In this document: piece after piece, positions 1 through 13,150 of the stretch | Position numbering within the stretch: position 1 is the stretch's first letter | How the letters are laid out: each line of letters starts with the position of its first letter | From: Diploscapter coronatus | Lineage: Eukaryota; Nematoda; Chromadorea; Rhabditida; Rhabditidae | Assembly (NCBI GenBank): GCA_964036155.1 | Contig: OZ038422.1 | Span: 81,677,201-81,741,200, forward strand | DNA: 64,000 nt | Direction of reading: 5' to 3' | Notes under the pieces: generated by a model | What the model saw: the letters and a program-made list of their open reading frames with translations, nothing else | Databases searched by the model: none | Told to the model about the DNA's origin: nothing | Program-made: the position numbers and the translations under genes

Positions 1-3000
1 AGAGAGCGAGAGCGCATCAACTTCTTTATGGGTCTGCTCGTGTGCATCATACTGATGTTCAACTCCGATTTGGCCTAGAAACTCGAATTTTAGTAGTAGA
101 GGATGGTGAAGCTCGAATTGATCACCTTGACAATTGATTCATGCCCGCTGGCAAGTAGAGGAAAGGAGAGAGGCAGAGATTGCTCTGGGTTCGGTTGAAA
201 CATGTGAATTCGGTGGGCTCTGCAAATATTTAATTTGTAAAATTGACTATTTTAATAAGAAGGAAATGGGGTTGTTGAATTCTACCTTCTAGCAACAATC
301 AGTGTGACAGGAGCAGCAGAGTGAACTGCACGAGACAGGGCTTGCTGAACGGTGATGTGCGACTCGCCGTACAAAGGAGAGTGATTCACCTGGAATGCAG
401 CAATTTACTAACCACTAATCATTTTTAGATTTTTGAAAATAAATCCTTGTAAAGTCCACTAGCAAGTTGACCATCTTCAATTGAACTTATCCTCCGACTT
501 CAAGTAAAACATAAGAGAGCAAGATAAGCAAAGCCTGATGACAAATGCCAATTGTAGTGATGATTTGACAGTGAAACTTGTAATGGTCTTCCGAAAACTA
601 CTCAAGCTGAGATCTAATTGCTTCGCAGATTAATTATTCGGAATTTTGAAATGGATGATTTTTACTTGAAGAAGTTCATCTCCAGCTTGCAACAGCCCAG
701 TTTTGGCGGCAGGTCCTCCGTCCCTGATCGATTCGATGTAATGGTGCGGGCACAGTTGCTGACCGTCCACTACATCCACAGTTCCTGCAAATTCAAGTTG
801 AAAATTGAGAAAAGAGAAGAGAAGAAAACTAGGAATCTCGTACCTTCAAAAGCGATTCCTAATCCGTCCCCATTGGACTTTTTGTCAGGTCGAATGACAG
901 CAGAAATGATGTCGACGTCTTCATTCAATTTCCGTTTCCATTCAGTTATCAAATCGGGATTCGAAGATTGAACATCGATCACTTGGGTGTCCGTCTCCTG
1001 AAATTGAAAAAAACGATGAAATGTTCAAAGATATTCTTCCCAAATAACGCTTAATAAATATCGCAGCTTCCACTTGAAACACACGAGTCAAATGGTTACT
1101 TTATGCAGAGTTGTCTAGCTTTCATTTCACTTATAAAATGAGGCCTCCTCCTTTGGAATTTTAAACCATAGCGATTTAGAAAGTTCGCCGCTCTATTCAA
1201 ATTTCTACCTGCTCATGCAGCATGTTGAGACATTGTGCTTGCGGCGAGTTGGGTGCAAATCGGATCAGCTTCAACTTGACCGTCTCCCCACATTTTACCA
1301 TGATTCGGACGCTGTCTGCATGCGAGAGGTGCTCCAGAGATGTGCCGTTCACCTGAATTCAAAATAAACCATGGTCCCCCATTTTCGGATTTCCTGTGAA
1401 ATAATCCCATCTTATCCGGAACTAGAATCTTCTCCTTCTTCTGGTTTTTGATCGAATAAACCCAAACCCAATTTGAAAGTTCACTGTGTTGAAATTTGCA
1501 GGAAAAGAATGTATGTGTTTGGAACTTTGGCCTTTAGTCAGGAAATGCAAAAATGTTCTCCGAATGACATAATTGATAGGTTTGAAAACGTTGGAGTAGA
1601 CGTTGAACGCTCTCAGAAAATGTCTCGAATTAGAAATTGGCCTACTTCCATGATGAGATCGTGAATTTTGATGAGTCCGCAGTGAGCCGCCGCCGATCGA
1701 GGGACGATGGCCTTCACAAACACTCCGCCGATTTCTTCTGAAACAATAAAAATGAAAATCAAGAAGAAAAAATCAGAAAATGTTCAAACAGGCGTTGAAA
1801 TATTGAGACTCCTGAGTAGATTTTCCCATGCTTTGATTTTCAATCATGTAATAAAGCAAAAAAAACTGGAAGAAAGATTGGGGGATAATTCAAGGTTCCT
1901 GTTTTATAGTCTAAATTTCAAAGGTCAGAAAGCGACACCCCGCTATTCCATGAATTATCCAAATTCGCCTTCGACTACAGCCAAAGGCAGAAAGAAGGCT
2001 GGTTGATACGCTTATGCTGTAGAGCAATATGAAGTGGATTTGGAGAGTCTACAAGGAAGGCAGGGATAAAAAAGGATATGTAGAAGAGAGAATCGAAATT
2101 GAAGAGAGAGAGAAAGAAGCAGAGGGGAGAAATAGTAATGTTGAACATGGCTAGAGGTGGAGAGAAATTGTAGACAGAATAGGAAATGCGGAGAGAGCTC
2201 GCGATTTGGGCAATTCACTCTTTTTCTCTCTTCGACTTGCCTCAACTCTAAAGGCGACTCCTAAAACGTCCCCTCTCCCCTCCTTTCTTCACTTCAATTT
2301 GATTACCTCTCTCTTTTGCTGCTCAGGACTTCAGACCTTAGGCCCTAGCTACATCCCTTCCTTTTTCTCGCAAGAATGGAAATTCCATTCTCCAAAAATC
2401 TCATTCTCATATTTCATCATCATTTCTTTATCACTCTCTACCTCTCTTCATTGCATATACTTTCTCATTGTTCTCTAATTCTTTTCTCTGTTCACACAAA
2501 TTTCACCCTCTTTGAAGGAAGCGCTGAACTGAGCAGCGCGAAAATGTGCAAAAACAGGAAACTAAATTTGAATTTGTCGAGCCAGGAGAATTTCTACTAC
2601 CTTTTACCCTCTTCATATCTCATTATCTTGAACTTTTTCTGCCTCTCTAAACTCTTTCCATTCCTCATTCACCCACATTTCGTGAAGAATTCAAGAGGCA
2701 ATATTCGTTAGAAAAAGAACGCAGAAAAAAATTCAAAGATTAAAATATGAAAAATGTGAACGAGCCTTTCTTATGGACATATCCAGCGACGGTGATGCCC
2801 AGTCCGAGAGTTGGATCTCGTTTCAGAGTGGCCTCAACCACCTCGAACTGACCACGCTCCCAGTTTTCGCGAAGAAATACAGTCAATGCCTGAAAATAAG
2901 GGAGATTTGTGCAAAAATGGCGAATAACATAATTTAAAACAAATAGTTGTTTACTTCATCGTAAAACAAATCGGAAAATAAATAATTTGCGATGATAATA

Positions 3001-6000
3001 TTTATTAACAAGCGAAAGAGTGATTGTAGTCAATTTGAACGGTGCCAGCAGACCTCACAGAGGAATGCTTCATTTCTATTGAAAATTTTACAATGAGGTA
3101 AGAATTACCATCTCCTGCAGATGCTTCAAACTGATTCGAGAGGTCTTTGGATGTGGCTGCTCTTTTTCGGGCTGACCATTTCCATTCGAAGCATCTTCAA
3201 CTCGACTACGCTTCCGAGAGTCACTTTCTTCTGCCTGCAAATGCAGCAAATAAGCTGTTCCAATAAAAGTCTTGCAAATCAATATACCTTTTCTTCCACT
3301 TCTTCGCTATCCTTGCTGTCTTTCCGTTTCCGCTTCTTGAATTCCTCCTCAGGCTTAGCTGCAAACGTCGATGGGGTAGCGTCGCAAGGTTCGCTGAATA
3401 ATTTTGGTGATTATCAATAATTATTAGCTATCTGATATTCATTATATCTGCGGTGTTTACAATGAATACACATGTTATTGTTGATGAGCGACAAATTGGG
3501 ACAAGATAAAAAGCGCAAAAGTTAGATGCATGGAAATTAGCGTGTGCTTCCCAATGCACTTTAAGAAATTTGTTCGATTCAAGTAATGATTTTATAATTA
3601 TTTGGAATCCCTGAATGCATACCTTGCATTTTAAAAATTTTCTCGCATTTATTCTGTCTCAATTTATCTTCTTCGATAATATTTCATTTAATTTTTTTTC
3701 CCTCTATTACTCAAGTCTCTAAACTTCGATCTTTTGAAAGGTGCAAGGCATTGAGATTCTGCTGCATAGTCTTGAAAATTTTACAAAGAATTGATAATCA
3801 AGAGATTAGCCTTGCCTGGAAGCGGCAGCGGCAGGTTGTTCCTGTCGTCCCTGAGCTTGAACAGTCTCCATCGGCTCGTCTTCAGGAATCGGCTCCGTGA
3901 TTGCAGATTTCTCTTCAGCTTTGCTCGTCGTTTCTTGAATCGCCATCGATTGCTGGAAAGATCGAAATTATTAGAGTAGAAATCGTTTTCTTTCCATGGG
4001 AAGACAATTAGGAAATGACATTTTCGCAATATTGACAAGAAACCACAAAAATGCAAAGACAAGCCTAAATTTGTATGCTTCTTCTTTAGTTTTGTCAAAA
4101 CTCATGTTTTTTTCTCGAATTGGAAGTTAGAAAAAAGTTTCATTTTTTCTTCATAAACTACTAGATATTCAATTCTACCTGTCGCTGGATTGTCTCTTCC
4201 AATTTGGCCGCACAGAGGGCAGCCCGTGTGCTCATCGTCCAGCAATCTGAAAACAAGCAATAATTTAACCACCCGAGAGGAACGTACTTGCTGCACCAAA
4301 ATACGCAATAAATTGTGCGACAGGAGTACGAATGGATAATTGGTTAGATTTAGATTGTCACCAAGTTGGGAGTCATTTGGCAGAAAAGGAACAGGAACCG
4401 GGGGACAGATTTGGGAGAGAGAAAGAGAAAAAGCCGGAAACACACGGAAAAAGACTGCAGCCAGAGAAAGTGATTTAGCTCTCGTAACTATGTGCTATTC
4501 TTTTCTTTTTCATGTATTCTTGGGGATTTTTCTAATTTCTTCGTCTCTCTCATTCCCGCACGATCTTTCGTCTTCTTTAGTTTGGCTCAATTAGGCTTCA
4601 AGCAGGGGGCATCTTTTCAAGCCTTCAAAAGCAGAAGAAAGCAACACGATTTCGGGGCTGGCAGAGGTTTTCCTTTCAGCATCTTAATGCGAGAAATTTC
4701 GTGTCAAAAAGCGACAAAATTGAACCGCAGCTTTTAGAGGAATTCAGCTGTTTTTGTCTAGAATGTGTAAAATTGACATGCCACATGTCGAAGAATGAAA
4801 ATTGAAAGCAGACTGGAATTTTTTCTCGAGCTTCAACGGAAAAATAGTATTGAGTCAAAAGTCATGTTTTGAAAATCTTGTTGCTCAAAAAAGGGAGTAA
4901 AGATGATGTAAACTTTCAACACCCTCACACTTCCTTTCAACTCGTGATTTATTGTCGAAGTTGCAGAAGAATCTAAATTTAGAAATTCACAATCAGGTTG
5001 AAAGAAGAAAATCTATGATCTTGCAACTATATATTCATTAGTAAAAAAGATCAACTTATAAGCTAGAAGTCGCTAAAATAATGAATGGGATAAAGGAATG
5101 ATCTGCTAATTCTCGCGTTTTTCTGCTTCTTTCCTCGATCTTCCTCGCCCTTTTGGTGAATTCCTCTGGTTCTTTCGCCCTTGTGGATTCATGCTAGGCA
5201 CGCGAAAAAATTCATGAATGACAATCGATGTCCCGCTAGGGAAATGCACTGCGAGATGGGGGCAAACGAACGAGCGGCCGGCCATCGGGCCATTTGGAGC
5301 ATTAATAGAGGCAGGAGGCAGAGGGAATGCTTAGGATGTTTATAACTTATCATCTATACGCATTAGGGAATACGTACGTACCATTACAATGATGAATGAT
5401 TCGAAATTCTGAAGGTGAAAAATAATACGATATCTTTCCGATTGAAAAGAGCGAAGTAAATATACAAAAAAACATAGGAAGTAGATTCAAATGACTGGAT
5501 ACGAGGCGAGGCCGACTTATGATGATTCATTCATGAAATTATTTATCGCTGATCGGCTAGAGTGCGCATTTTTGATTGATTCTCACAATGTTGCCGAAAA
5601 ACTGCCGATTTTGCGTAACGAATTTGGGAAACAATCTAAATAAAAGTACCCTTCTAAAAATGGGAAAAATAACTCACAAATTTAATTAATGAAAAGTTAA
5701 AATGGTTGAGCGTCAAGCCTTGTCGAAGGAAAAACATTTTCGAATAAAGAAAACGAGAAGCGATAAATAGCGTGCGGAAAGAAGTTCCCTAACTTTAGAA
5801 AGATTGTGATCCTATTCCAACTAAAACTACAAGAAATCTCATAAATGAATGAATGAATGGCTATGCTTCTCTTACAAACACAATGGGACGTAGCGTTGCA
5901 GCGTCAATGTGGCAATGTAAATCCATATGGCCTATGCTCGTCGCACAATTCAAAAGCAGCTCTTCTTCCCTTCCTCCCCTTCCCTCCTCTTTTCCTGACT

Positions 6001-9000
6001 GCTCTGTAGCCACAATTCGATTATCGTTTCAGTGGGAAAAGACAAAAAGACCGAGAAAAGATGATGCAATTTTGGAGATTCGCCTCTTCAAAACAATATT
6101 CAATTTTGACCTCTCTAATCTAACTGCAGCCTTGTCGCAAAAATGAAAAGAAGGATCATTATCTTTCTTCTAGTTCAAAAATCAACTGTACTGTTCAGAA
6201 TTTCAACTAGAATGAAAATAATAGGAAAGAGGGTCTGTAAAGAGACATTTCCTTTAGAAAACTGGTACTGAAGAATCCGCAAAAAGATTTTAGCAGAGCA
6301 TTTTGGCATAAGTAAAGGATGCTTTGAAGATCTGACTCAGTCTCTGCTTAGGCTTGATCAAGAGACCTATGCGAAAGGCGAAAATAAAGAAATGAATGGA
6401 ATCAGAATTAAATTTAAAAATAATGAATAAAAATGCCAACGCCAACCTTTAGTATCAGGAGGTCGATCTGCTTGCGAAATCGGTCTTCCAACGATCATTT
6501 CTACCATTTTGGTCTGTTGACGCAGAAGTTGAGCAACCTGAAACATAAGTCATTGAAAAAGCAGTGAAGATCATCTTTCAACCAGAAGATAACAATATCG
6601 ATTTTGAACATTTTGAAAGGAGAAGATCAAAATTCTCCTCGACTTCGATAGTGAGCATCATAATGAGATTGATTTGTTTCAACAATGACTATCATGTTCT
6701 GTTAGAAAGGGAGATGTCGGAACTCAACACGGAATGATGAATAGCGATTTCAAGATCGATTTTATGAAAGATTCATGTTCAGTTTAGTTTGAGTTCTAGC
6801 TCTCACGAATTATCTCTCGATCTGGTCAAGCAGCAGAAATCCTAGGATAATTTTAGCATTTCTCAAATTGCGATCTAAAAATATCCCCCTCACCTGCTGA
6901 CTGCTCATTCCATGCGTGTTGACGTTGCCGACCTGCAGAATGTGATCGCCCGCTTGCAGTCGGCCATCCTGAAGGATATATAATCGATATTTCTTCCGCA
7001 AAAGTCAAAGTCACAAAGTACAGCACATTTCAAGAAGAACACGGTGGAAAAAATGAAAGAGCCTCCTTATTTTTTAGAGCATGTTCTTTGTAAAGAGAAA
7101 TAATCAAGTGTTCAACACATTCCTATGGCTATTTGACTTTGTAAAGGTCGATAAGAGTCGTCATCCTTATAAAAGGGAAAATACCTGATGAGCAGGACTT
7201 CCGGGGAGAATAGTCTTGACGACGACCCCAGTGCTGGTGCCCCCGACAATGCCGAACCCGAGTCCGCCGCCCTCTGTCGACAGCCGAATCACCTCCACTT
7301 GGATCCAATCGCCTGATAGCTGCAAAATCGTACTCTTCGAGGATCGTAACGTTTTTAAGACAAATTTGTCCCAATTGTTGAAACTTTAAATTTCACCCAT
7401 CCCCCACTCGTCAATGCTTTTTTATTATTCCGACTATTACGTTCAGGAATTTTTCCTCACAATCAGCGTTCTTCGTAAATCTATTGTTGAAGAACTACTA
7501 AATTTTTGCCTGTCAAGCAATCATACAATTGGCGGTAGCCATATTTCATTGCATTTTTCATTAATCTGTCTGCTCTATACGAACAGCAGCAGAAATGAGC
7601 ACAACAATCCCGCATCCAACATCCCACATCCTATAGCCATTCATCTTTATATTCCCACGTTTCATTCGGGGGAGAATCATTTTTTATCTCCGAGCTCAAG
7701 CGCCCGTCGTTATTCTTTTTACTTTTTCTCCAAAGCGATATCTCAAGCATATCCCCCTTTTTATCTCTGGGAATACCCTTGTATCTCGATCTGCCTGACA
7801 TCTCCCCATAACTCACAGGTCCATGTCTCCTCCTGGGTGAGCCAGAGCTACTTCCCACTACGCCACTCGACACCACGGCTGCACCCGTTCGGGTCTGTTT
7901 CAATATAGACTTGCCCATGAATAAATCGATTGGCACCAATAGAGCAGAACGGAGTATCGATGGAGCAGATTGAACGATAAAGGGAAAGGCTAGAACGAGG
8001 TGAAAAGTTAGGCGACCCTATGCAGACGCGAGCAACAGGGCAATGGATATGTGGAAATTCGAGTCGTTATGAAGAAAGATAGCGAGGAAGGGAGAACGAG
8101 AGAAAGGAAGAGATATGGATTATGAAGAATCTCTCTGCTAGTCTGTCTTGGGGATCGAGAGATATAGCCAAAAGGTGTAGTCTGCAAGCCCAGCTCACCT
8201 TCCTTCATCATTTTTCCCTCTGTTACCTATCATTGTCTCTTTTTCTCTTCCCCTCCCTCATCCCCTTTGTCTTCATCTTTCTGCTGTAATATGCGTGTGT
8301 ATGAGACGCGGCGTCGACACGATGCACCCAACTGATGAGTTTGATTTTTCGTGCGCAACTTCGAGATTATTAAAAGAGCATAGGGCTGATTGCATCATGC
8401 TTCACCTTGGATAAGACGTCAAAATAAGCATGACTGTTGGCGAATGAACAGAAAATTCTTGAAAAAAAATGAATTGAAAGAAAACGCAACTCACCACCAT
8501 CGCAGTGGACTCGCGCAGACAAGCGACCACAACCGGAGAGTTGTCCTGAAAATCGATTTTTAGAATAAAAGAAGACCCTTAGACTGTCAAAGATTTGAGT
8601 CATTTCTATGGCTTGAAACTACCCAATAGACAAAAAGTGAAGGGAAAACTTCAGACAATAACAGAAGACTACTGTATCGCAAAATCTCTATATTGCATTT
8701 AGAATGGAGTGCATTTCCACGTCTTCGTAATTTCCTGTCAATGATGACTCATAATTCGAATCTATCGAACTATTCTGTAAGTTGGCATTCCCTAGTACAC
8801 CTCTTTTGTTTCTTCACTTAAAGAATTATCAACAAGTAGAAAATTCACCTTCTGATTGATGAGCTGATTGAAGTTCGCGAGTGAAGGAGTGGTTGTGAGT
8901 GGCTCTTTCTGTCGCTGCTCTGTCCGTGTAACTGACTGCTTGTCTACGGCATCGAAAGCATTGAAGGATTCGGGAGAAGAATAGGAGGCCAACAGCAGGA

Positions 9001-12000
9001 CACGGTCACCGATACGAAGCCGCGAGTGGGATCTGCAAGCAAAGAATCTTGAGCATTACTGTATTACAGTAAAATAGCCTGTTATCGCCCTTAAAAATGG
9101 AAATAATTTTTAGAGCCATCAGAGGGGACGAAGAATTAAAAAATCTACTGTGTTTTGTCACGTGGCATTCTCCTAACCCATCATCCGACAAATTCTGACA
9201 CAAGAATGAGAATACCCAAGCACAAAGCCAATCGCCAATATGAAATGAGAATGGAAGGATTTGGCAAGAAATACGAAAATCCATACACAAAACGAGTGTC
9301 GCGCAGAACCAAAAGGGGGCAGAGAATGGACTCCGTTTGGAAGGGAAGAGAATAAAGGCATGAAAGGCTCGTATCACTCCCTAAATTCGGACCAACATCT
9401 CGCTTTTTCGGGATTTCAGGATTTGTATTATCTCTTTCCCTTTCTCTCTCTCTCTTTGCTCGTTTAACTCCCATTTTAGCCTCGAAGTGCACATTTTCGG
9501 AATTCGGGCGCCGAAATGATGCAGTCCGCCAACAAACCATTAATGTGCACTGCACTAATGCTTGAAATCGAAAGAATAATCGAGAATCAGGGAAAATGAG
9601 AGATAATTGATGTTGAAGGAAAAAAGGATGGCAATAAACAACCAAAAATGGCTGGAGTACGGCGGAATTCGAAAATATGTACGAAAAGGCCAGAAGCCTC
9701 TTTCCTCTTATTGTTAGAGCCCTTGGCAGACCTCTTGAGTAATGAGTAATAAGACGGCAGACGCAGGGCAGTGTTGAGCTCGTTAAACCGTGCTGCACCA
9801 GGCTATTTCATTTTTGGCAGCCGGGGTGCAAAACGATGATGCGCTTTGTGTTTGAGAAATAGGATGTGGAAATTAAAGAAGAAGAAAAAAAAACCAGACA
9901 GAGATTATGAGTGGTAAAATTGCCAAATATGAATGGACTTTATGGTTATTAAACTTAATTTCGAAGATCGGATAAAAATTCATAAAGTTCAGAGAGGTCA
10001 GCGCAAGTAAAAATGAGCATAAAGTTATGAATTCTCGAGTTTGTAAAGATAGTAACTTTGATTTCGACTAGCCCTGATTTTTAGTCGCGCATACTCCATA
10101 GAAACGATGACAGAATTTATGAAATTCAAAAGCAAAACATCGAGTCATTACTAAAAACTTCGAACTTTGAAGTGAGCGAAAAATATAAATTGGTGAAAAT
10201 TGTAAGAAAATAAAAATAAGTAGAGAAGAGGAATGAATCAGAAGAAAATAAAGCGTTGTTTCTTTCTCGCGAGTTGTAAAACGGGATTGAACTCGAATGA
10301 AAGAGGGAGAAAGCCTTCAGCCTCTAGAATAACTTGCGGCTCTGCAGCCATGAAGCACTGCTGCACTGCTTTCTAAGCCTCTTCTGGCCGCTGCTCTGCG
10401 TGTGGTCAGAAGTCTTCACAACATTCAGTGTCACGTTGGCAAAAGAAGAAGAAAACGAGTGGACAGGCAGAGAACGAGGCAATGAAGAGGATTAGAGAAT
10501 GAGATCGAAGCAGAATAGAGCAAAAAACATTTGCACTTGGAAGATTTATAAACAACGCTGAATATGAGCGCTGCGCAACGTGATGAATTTAGTAGTTTCA
10601 TAAGCTGATTTTTAGCATTTGTAGAAATCTTCTCGAAAAAATCTCGATGAAAATAAATTTTAAAAAATGAGCATGAGTTGCAAGAAATGAAATATTTCCT
10701 GGGGAAGAATCAGGATACTCAATCTTCTAGAATTCATGTCGCTGACCTCGAATCAAAAAATAAAAATAGCGCATACTAAATTAGGCGCCGGATAAAAAAT
10801 TTCGTCTGACAGAGATAGAGAAGAAGCAAGATAGTTGATAAGGAAGAGAAATAGAGAATCAGAAATCCCGAAAATAGTGCGTCATACGAATGTAGCAAAG
10901 AAAAAGGCGAGTATTATGCGGAACAAGGCCGGGGATCTGCTAGCGGCGAAGAAGTCGAAGTCAGGTCTTCGGGTCTGAGCCAGGACAGAGGCAAAGAGAA
11001 GGCTAACCCTATGAATTCACAATCTTATTAGAGAGCAAGCAAAGCAGATAAAGATAGAAGGGGACGCAGAAGAGAGATCCGAGAACGAGAACAGATTGAG
11101 AGAGTCAGGTGAATGGGTAGACAGAAAAGAAAACAGACAGGTCCGAGAGAGCCACAAGACAGCGTGCTTCTCACATTTCCAGAATGCCGAAATCATAACC
11201 GATAGGTAGCTAGAGCAGAAAGAGTTCTTACTTCGACAAGACCCTGTCATCTGGTTGTTGTCGAAAGGAGCTATTTTTCTCCCGAGAACACATTTGTGAT
11301 AAGGACAATAGATGACATTTTCCGACGTACTTATACAAGTTAGAAGGAAGACGCGGGAGAAATTTAAGAAGAGCAAGAAATTTCGAGAAGAAAAATGAAG
11401 CGAAACATAAACAAGCTTTGGAAAATAGATGATAATTCTTGACCACTCCATTCCCTACTCAAATCTAATTACTCACAGCAATTTGGGAAGAGACAAATTG
11501 AAAGTTCGCCAAGTTATGAATGCAAATGCGCGGGGCAGAGCAAGGAATGATTCTTGCAATCTCAAAAATAAGCAAATCCCAAATAATTCGTATCCCTAAA
11601 ATCAGAAAATTTTCCCTAGACTACAATTAGAAATGGAATTTACCAAGAATAAGTTGGACATGTTTGGAAACTCGTGACGAAGATAATATTGAAAAAAGAA
11701 AAGCTACACAGTAATAATTTCGAGATTATCAAAAATATGAATCGACAAAATAGAAGGTAACAAAAAATTTTTTATAAATTAAAAACAGCTTACTTTGCTT
11801 TGATATCCTTGGGTCCGGCAATGAGAAGTCGAATGGAGCCAGTGGCAGAGTCCTTCTCCTCGATCACTTCCGGCACGAACTGAGAGGCATCAATGTCCGT
11901 GAACACCAGACGCTGAAACCACACGAATTTCAGAGATTTAGAAATTTTATATCGTCGAAGTTTGAAGTTTCGTTTGATTCAGTCATCATGGTTTCAAAAA

Positions 12001-12965
12001 AAAAAAAGGTTTGAAACTTGTTAAAAAATTGATTAACATTGTGTCTTGTCGAATCTAAACAAACAAGTAATTTATATTCCAAGATGACATAAATGGCATG
12101 AAACCCTCCACCAACCTGTGTGCTTTTGAGAGCTGCTCTGAGCTGTTCCTCGGCAGTGCCTTTCAAATAGTCGATTAGTTGTTGTACTTCTGAAAATGAC
12201 GTTAAAGCTTGTTTCGTTTCGTCAAAATTTATCACCTGGCGAACGCTGGCTTACGACTGCCCTTTCTCGACTCTAAAATACAAACTTAGTTTATTTTCAC
12301 ACTTCCGTCTTGGTTTCTACGACTGACTATGATATGAAACCAAGATCTCCATTTTGTCTGTCAACACTCTTATCTGTAATCTTGTTTCTCTTCTTCTGAC
12401 TACTTTCCTGTTGGAGTTTTCTATCTGCGTGCATAGCAATGTATTGAGGAATTTCTCCTATGACATATCTGTTTAAATTCAGTATCTCTCGCGATACATT
12501 TGCACGAATGCTAAAAGGTACCGAAAATCGTGTCTCTATCTTACCTGTCAAATATCTTAACTGTTGGCATCCCTGTATTTGTATGAGATATATTTCAACG
12601 CTTCACGATATCATCAACTATGAAGTGTTTCGAAAGATGATTAAGAAATGATAAGACTTTTTTTTTTGAGAGCAATACCATAAATGACGAAAGATAAAAG
12701 CAGTTGGGTAGATGGAAAAGTAGGATTGGCAAAAATAATTTATTTTCAGAAAGGCCTGTCATTCCCGAGATACTCTTCGAACCCGCTTCTTTTTAGCTTT
12801 TCAGAATATCTGTCCAATAGGCAGAAGAATCACGAACCTTTCTGCTATGCTGCCTGAAGAGAGGATCGCTGAGGACCTTGTCGAGTTTCTCCAAATCGTC
12901 CCGAACACTCTCACACTCCACGCGACCGCGCAGCTGGTTGATGAGAGTTCGGACCCGTTCTTCCT
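1..12965 (-). CDS. mpz-1: Multi-PDZ scaffold protein, MUPP1/PATJ/MPZ-1 type (partial at both ends)
   Basis: Scaffold that clusters membrane proteins at junctions or synapses. 21 exons join in consistent phase (about 721 codons): 12838-12965, 12236-12272, 12116-12189, 11794-11912, 8849-9032, 8495-8545, 7185-7319, 6894-6968, 6447-6537, 4179-4246, 3816-3952, 3288-3393, 3109-3234, 2766-2889, 1646-1737, 1209-1352, 844-997, 666-784, 286-389, 126-147, <1-74. The first exon encodes an L27-like helix pair (LEKLDKVLSDPLF), as at the N terminus of MUPP1/PATJ. One PDZ spans 6447-7319 (GLGFGIVGG, LQAGDHILQVG), a second spans 1209-2889 (LGLGITVAGY), a third spans 286-997 (LQAGDELLQVN). Between the first two lies a charged linker with lysine/arginine clusters. 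Two introns seem to use GC donors. The gene continues past position 1. The L27 exon opens in phase 1, so at least one upstream exon is missing. Exons 126-147 and <1-74 are the least certain. Family call is firm; the exact orthologue is inferred. Confidence 0.85.
9033..11793 (-). other. Large intron of the PDZ scaffold gene
   Basis: A 2.76 kb intron between the exon at 11794-11912 and the one at 8849-9032. The flanking exons join in phase (a lysine codon is split across the junction). The interior contains a 205-codon minus-strand open frame (9181-9798) without recognisable protein character. I see no other gene in it. Other long introns of this gene are 4247-6446, 7320-8494 and 1738-2765, also without recognisable content. 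Confidence 0.6.
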
Positions 12966-13031
12966 CTGCAAACCAACAAATCAGTAATTCAATGAACGAG
13001 GATTTATGTATCTGTCATCGCTAGCAGTTTT

Positions 13032-13150
13032 CATTTGACGGAGCAACGACTAATTGTTGGCAAATGACGTTGTTTTTCATTAGAAAAATGCGAACATGTT
13101 AGAACAAAACCGTTTTTACATATCTCGTCGTTCCGTCACTCCGTTAAATG
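13032..13150. repeat. Short palindromic element (MITE-like)
   Basis: The left end CATTTGACGGAGCAACGAC is matched, inverted and with small gaps, by the right end, which reads CATTTAACGGAGTGACGG on the other strand. The element is 119 bp, AT-rich inside, and lies just upstream of the L27 exon of the PDZ gene. No open frame. Similar terminal TGACGG-type motifs occur in other small palindromes in this window. Confidence 0.5.

Noticed and set aside
9181..9798. 205-codon minus-strand open frame inside a PDZ-gene intron
   Set aside because: Length is high but composition follows the local pyrimidine-rich strand. No domain, no signal of splicing into the gene, and the flanking exons already join in phase without it.
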